Of a DNA stretch of 39,260 bases, positions 37,303 through 39,260 are shown in pieces. The notes under the pieces were generated by a model. It ran no database searches, was not told the origin of the DNA, and worked only from the letters and a program-made list of their open reading frames with translations. The DNA is from JBBREP01 sp036501845. Lineage in GTDB: Bacteria > Actinomycetota > Acidimicrobiia > IMCC26256 > PALSA-610. The position numbers and the translations under genes were made by a program. The stretch is from positions 1 to 39,260 of the forward strand of contig DASXZO010000015.1 of assembly GCA_036501845.1 (NCBI GenBank), given 5' to 3'. The stretch's first letter is position 1; each line of letters starts with the position of its first letter.

Positions 37303-37980
37303 ATGCCGGTCCGTACCGACACCTCGATTCTCGATCCCATGCAGCTCGCGGTGGAATGCCGCTGGGAGCTGCCTTCGGCGCGCGACGCGGACGCCGACGG
37401 CATCGTGGCGATCGGCGCCGACCTCGAACCCACCACGCTCGTGAATGCGTACGCGCGCGGCTTGTTCCCGATGCGTCTCGGAGGTCGCTCTGGTCCGCTC
37501 GGATGGTGGTCGCCCGATCCTCGCGGCATCATGCCGCTCGACGGCTTTCTCGTGTCGCGCTCGCTGCGCCGTTCGCGCCGCCAATTTCGTGTCACCATCG
37601 ACGAGGACTTCGTGGGCGTGATGCGCGGCTGCGGTGACGAGCGCCGCCCCCAAGGCTGGATCGACGAGTCGTTCATCGAGGCGTACTCGGAACTGCACCG
37701 GCTCGGTGTGGCGCACAGCATCGAGGTGTGGGACGACGAGGGCGGCCTCGCCGGCGGTCTCTACGGCGTGCGCATCCGTGGACTGTTCGCGGGCGAGTCG
37801 ATGTTCCACCGGCGGACCGACGCCTCGAAGGTGGCGCTCTGGGCCACATGCGAATTGCTCGCGCTCGACGGTGCCCGGCTCTTCGACGTGCAGTGGACCA
37901 CGCCGCACCTCGCGTCGTTGGGCGCCGTCGACGTGGCGCGTAGCGAATATCTCGGGCGTCTCACGGCCGCGCTCGTCTGA
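37303..37980 (+). CDS. aat: Leucyl/phenylalanyl-tRNA--protein transferase
   Basis: This enzyme adds Leu or Phe from charged tRNA to the N-terminus of proteins starting with Arg or Lys, marking them for ClpS/ClpAP-type degradation. The 225-residue protein has the family blocks AYARGLFPM (near 48), WWSPDPRGIMPLD (near 67) and HSIEVWDDEGGLAGGLYGV, then GESMFHRRTDASKVAL, in the expected order. The ATG at 37303 follows a GGAGGTGG tract by 13 bases, a rather long distance; an in-frame GTG at 37261 is a weaker alternative. It is a single gene here with no protease or adaptor gene beside it. Confidence 0.95.
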   Translation: MPVRTDTSILDPMQLAVECRWELPSARDADADGIVAIGADLEPTTLVNAYARGLFPMRLGGRSGPLGWWSPDPRGIMPLDGFLVSRSLRRSRRQFRVTIDEDFVGVMRGCGDERRPQGWIDESFIEAYSELHRLGVAHSIEVWDDEGGLAGGLYGVRIRGLFAGESMFHRRTDASKVALWATCELLALDGARLFDVQWTTPHLASLGAVDVARSEYLGRLTAALV

Positions 37981-38082
37981 CCGCCGCCGCGTTCTCGCGC
38001 CGTTTTCCCCGATCGGCACGGTCGTCCCTATCCTTGGCCGACGTGCCGAATACCGGCGACACAGGTGTCGAGGAGTGAGCGA

Positions 38083-39260
38083 ATGGCCGAGGTGACTGCC
38101 GAGCAGGTGCGCGACGAGGTGCGCGAGTGGCTGCGCGACAACTGGTCGGACGGCCTCACGGTCGCCGAGTGGTGGGACCTTCTGGCGCACAGCGGCTACG
38201 CCGCACCCACGTTCCCGACCACGCATTTCGGCAAGGGCTACAACCGCACCCTCGCCAACGTGGTGAACGAGGAGATCCAGAAGGCCGGCGCGATCGGTCC
38301 GCCGTCGGGTCTCGGTTACGCGCTGGCGGCACCCACGATCGCTACGCACGGCAACGACGAGCAGAAGGAATGGTTGCTGCGCATCCTCAACGGTCAGGAC
38401 GCGTGGTGCCAGCTGTTCTCCGAGCCGGGCGCGGGCAGCGACCTCGCCGGGCTGCAGACGCGCGCCGAGCGCGACGGTGACGAGTTCGTGGTGAACGGCC
38501 AGAAGGTGTGGACGTCGACCGCGCAGCTCTGCAACCTCGGCATGCTGATCGCGCGTACCGATCCGAACCTGCCGAAGCATGCCGGCATCACCTACTTCCG
38601 TTTCGACATGACCCAGCCGGGTGTGACCGTGCGGCCCCTCAAGGAGATGACGGGACGCGCGATGTTCAACGAGGTGTTCATCGACGAGTGCCGCGTGCAC
38701 GAGCGCGACATCCTCGGCGGCCTCAACAACGGCTGGGCGGTTGCCAACACCACGCTCGCCGCGGAGCGTTCGTCGCTCGGCAGCGGTGGGAGTGGCGCGG
38801 TGGGCTCGGCGTTCGCGGGCCCGATGGCGGGCCACCTCGATCGGCCCGCCAAGGAGTTCGTGGGCCAAGTGCGTACTGGTGGCACAGGCGCGGGCGGCGC
38901 GGGCATGGCCGACCGGCTCATCAAGCTCGCGCGCGAGGCCGGCAAAACCGACGACGCGCACGTGCGGCAGGGCATCGCCAAGCTCTACTCGCTCGACCGG
39001 CTCGGCAAGATGTCGGCACTGCGCGCTCGCGGCGGTGGCGCCTCGGCCGGCGCGCCGAACATCGCCAAGCTGATGATGAGCGACATGCTGCGCCTCAACC
39101 GCGACGTCGGCTGCGAGATCATCGGTCCCGACGCAATGGTGATGGGACAGGGCACGCTCGGCGGCGGGCTCGTGCAGGAGATGACGCTGTTCTCGCCCGG
39201 GCCGTCGATCTACGGCGGCACCGACCAGGTGCAGCGCAACATCATCGGTGAGCGAGTGCT
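38083..39260 (+). CDS. Acyl-CoA dehydrogenase, C-terminus cut by window edge
   Basis: This second ACAD is open to the end of the window (392 complete codons). Motifs are CQLFSEPGAGSDLAG (near 109-123), KVWTSTAQL, and RPLKEMTGRAMFNEVFID spanning the middle. ERSSLGSGG (near 228-236) contains a possible catalytic Glu, since the C-terminal position reads IYGGTDQVQRNIIGERV. It has a longer middle region, with a Gly/Ala-rich loop, than the ACAD at 34676. This resembles the FadE-type subunits of actinobacteria that act on bulky CoA esters, some as heterotetramers. AGGAG lies seven bases before the ATG. Substrate is inferred only from neighbours to be a large acyl-CoA. Confidence 0.92.
   Translation, partial: MAEVTAEQVRDEVREWLRDNWSDGLTVAEWWDLLAHSGYAAPTFPTTHFGKGYNRTLANVVNEEIQKAGAIGPPSGLGYALAAPTIATHGNDEQKEWLLRILNGQDAWCQLFSEPGAGSDLAGLQTRAERDGDEFVVNGQKVWTSTAQLCNLGMLIARTDPNLPKHAGITYFRFDMTQPGVTVRPLKEMTGRAMFNEVFIDECRVHERDILGGLNNGWAVANTTLAAERSSLGSGGSGAVGSAFAGPMAGHLDRPAKEFVGQVRTGGTGAGGAGMADRLIKLAREAGKTDDAHVRQGIAKLYSLDRLGKMSALRARGGGASAGAPNIAKLMMSDMLRLNRDVGCEIIGPDAMVMGQGTLGGGLVQEMTLFSPGPSIYGGTDQVQRNIIGERV

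Overview
This is a high-GC stretch from an actinobacterial chromosome. Several traits support this: a KstR-like TetR regulator beside a FadD19-like sterol acyl-CoA ligase, a histone-like HU protein with a Lys/Ala/Pro tail, a mycothiol-dependent (MDMPI/DinB) type enzyme, an Rv1264-type adenylate cyclase, many GTG/TTG starts, and several ATG starts preceded only by a TANNNT box (possible leaderless mRNAs). The gene mix fits an environmental Acidimicrobiia-like lineage, but that placement is inference. No tRNA, rRNA, CRISPR array, transposase or phage gene was seen.

Layout. (1) 1-3.05 kb: a short-chain dehydrogenase (cut by the window edge) divergent from a KstR-like regulator and a FadD19-like ligase, with an AAC-N2-GTT palindrome between them. 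(2) 3.1-5.6 kb: an alpha/beta hydrolase and a secreted glucosaminidase-like protein with GYW repeats. (3) 5.65-10.35 kb: a TPP riboswitch followed by thiN-thiB-thiP-thiQ, a self-contained thiamine uptake and pyrophosphorylation operon. (4) 10.3-14.6 kb: two small Cys-containing proteins, a class III cyclase, an amidohydrolase-fold protein and a lipoprotein sulfatase. (5) 14.7-18.7 kb: an Ltp2-like thiolase-fold protein, a DUF35 partner and a fused CoA-transferase, which look like a CoA-ester (probably steroid side-chain) degradation operon. (6) 18.8-25.2 kb: an MFS exporter, an MDMPI-like protein, a DinG helicase, a FAD oxidoreductase, a phosphopantetheinyl transferase and an acidic protein, closed by a strong bidirectional terminator. 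(7) 25.25-33.06 kb: HU, an orphan ParA and gltBD. (8) 33.1-39.26 kb: an unknown protein, a cyclase-family hydrolase, two acyl-CoA dehydrogenases, an MFS protein and Aat.

How they work together. Regions 1, 5 and 8 share a CoA-thioester theme: activation (FadD), dehydrogenation (two ACADs), carbon-carbon cleavage (thiolase-fold/DUF35) and CoA transfer. This suggests growth on sterols or other lipids. The thiamine and glutamate modules are ordinary housekeeping.

The least explained structure is non-coding. One repeat family has three copies of a CTCGCC...GCGAGGCAAAT element, each upstream of and in the same orientation as a gene. A second short repeat lies in frame inside gltB and again beside the stop codon of the gene downstream of gltD. 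A 44-nt near-perfect palindrome forms the last codons of the DUF35 gene. These are the best candidates for something undescribed. I saw no convincing new multi-gene system.
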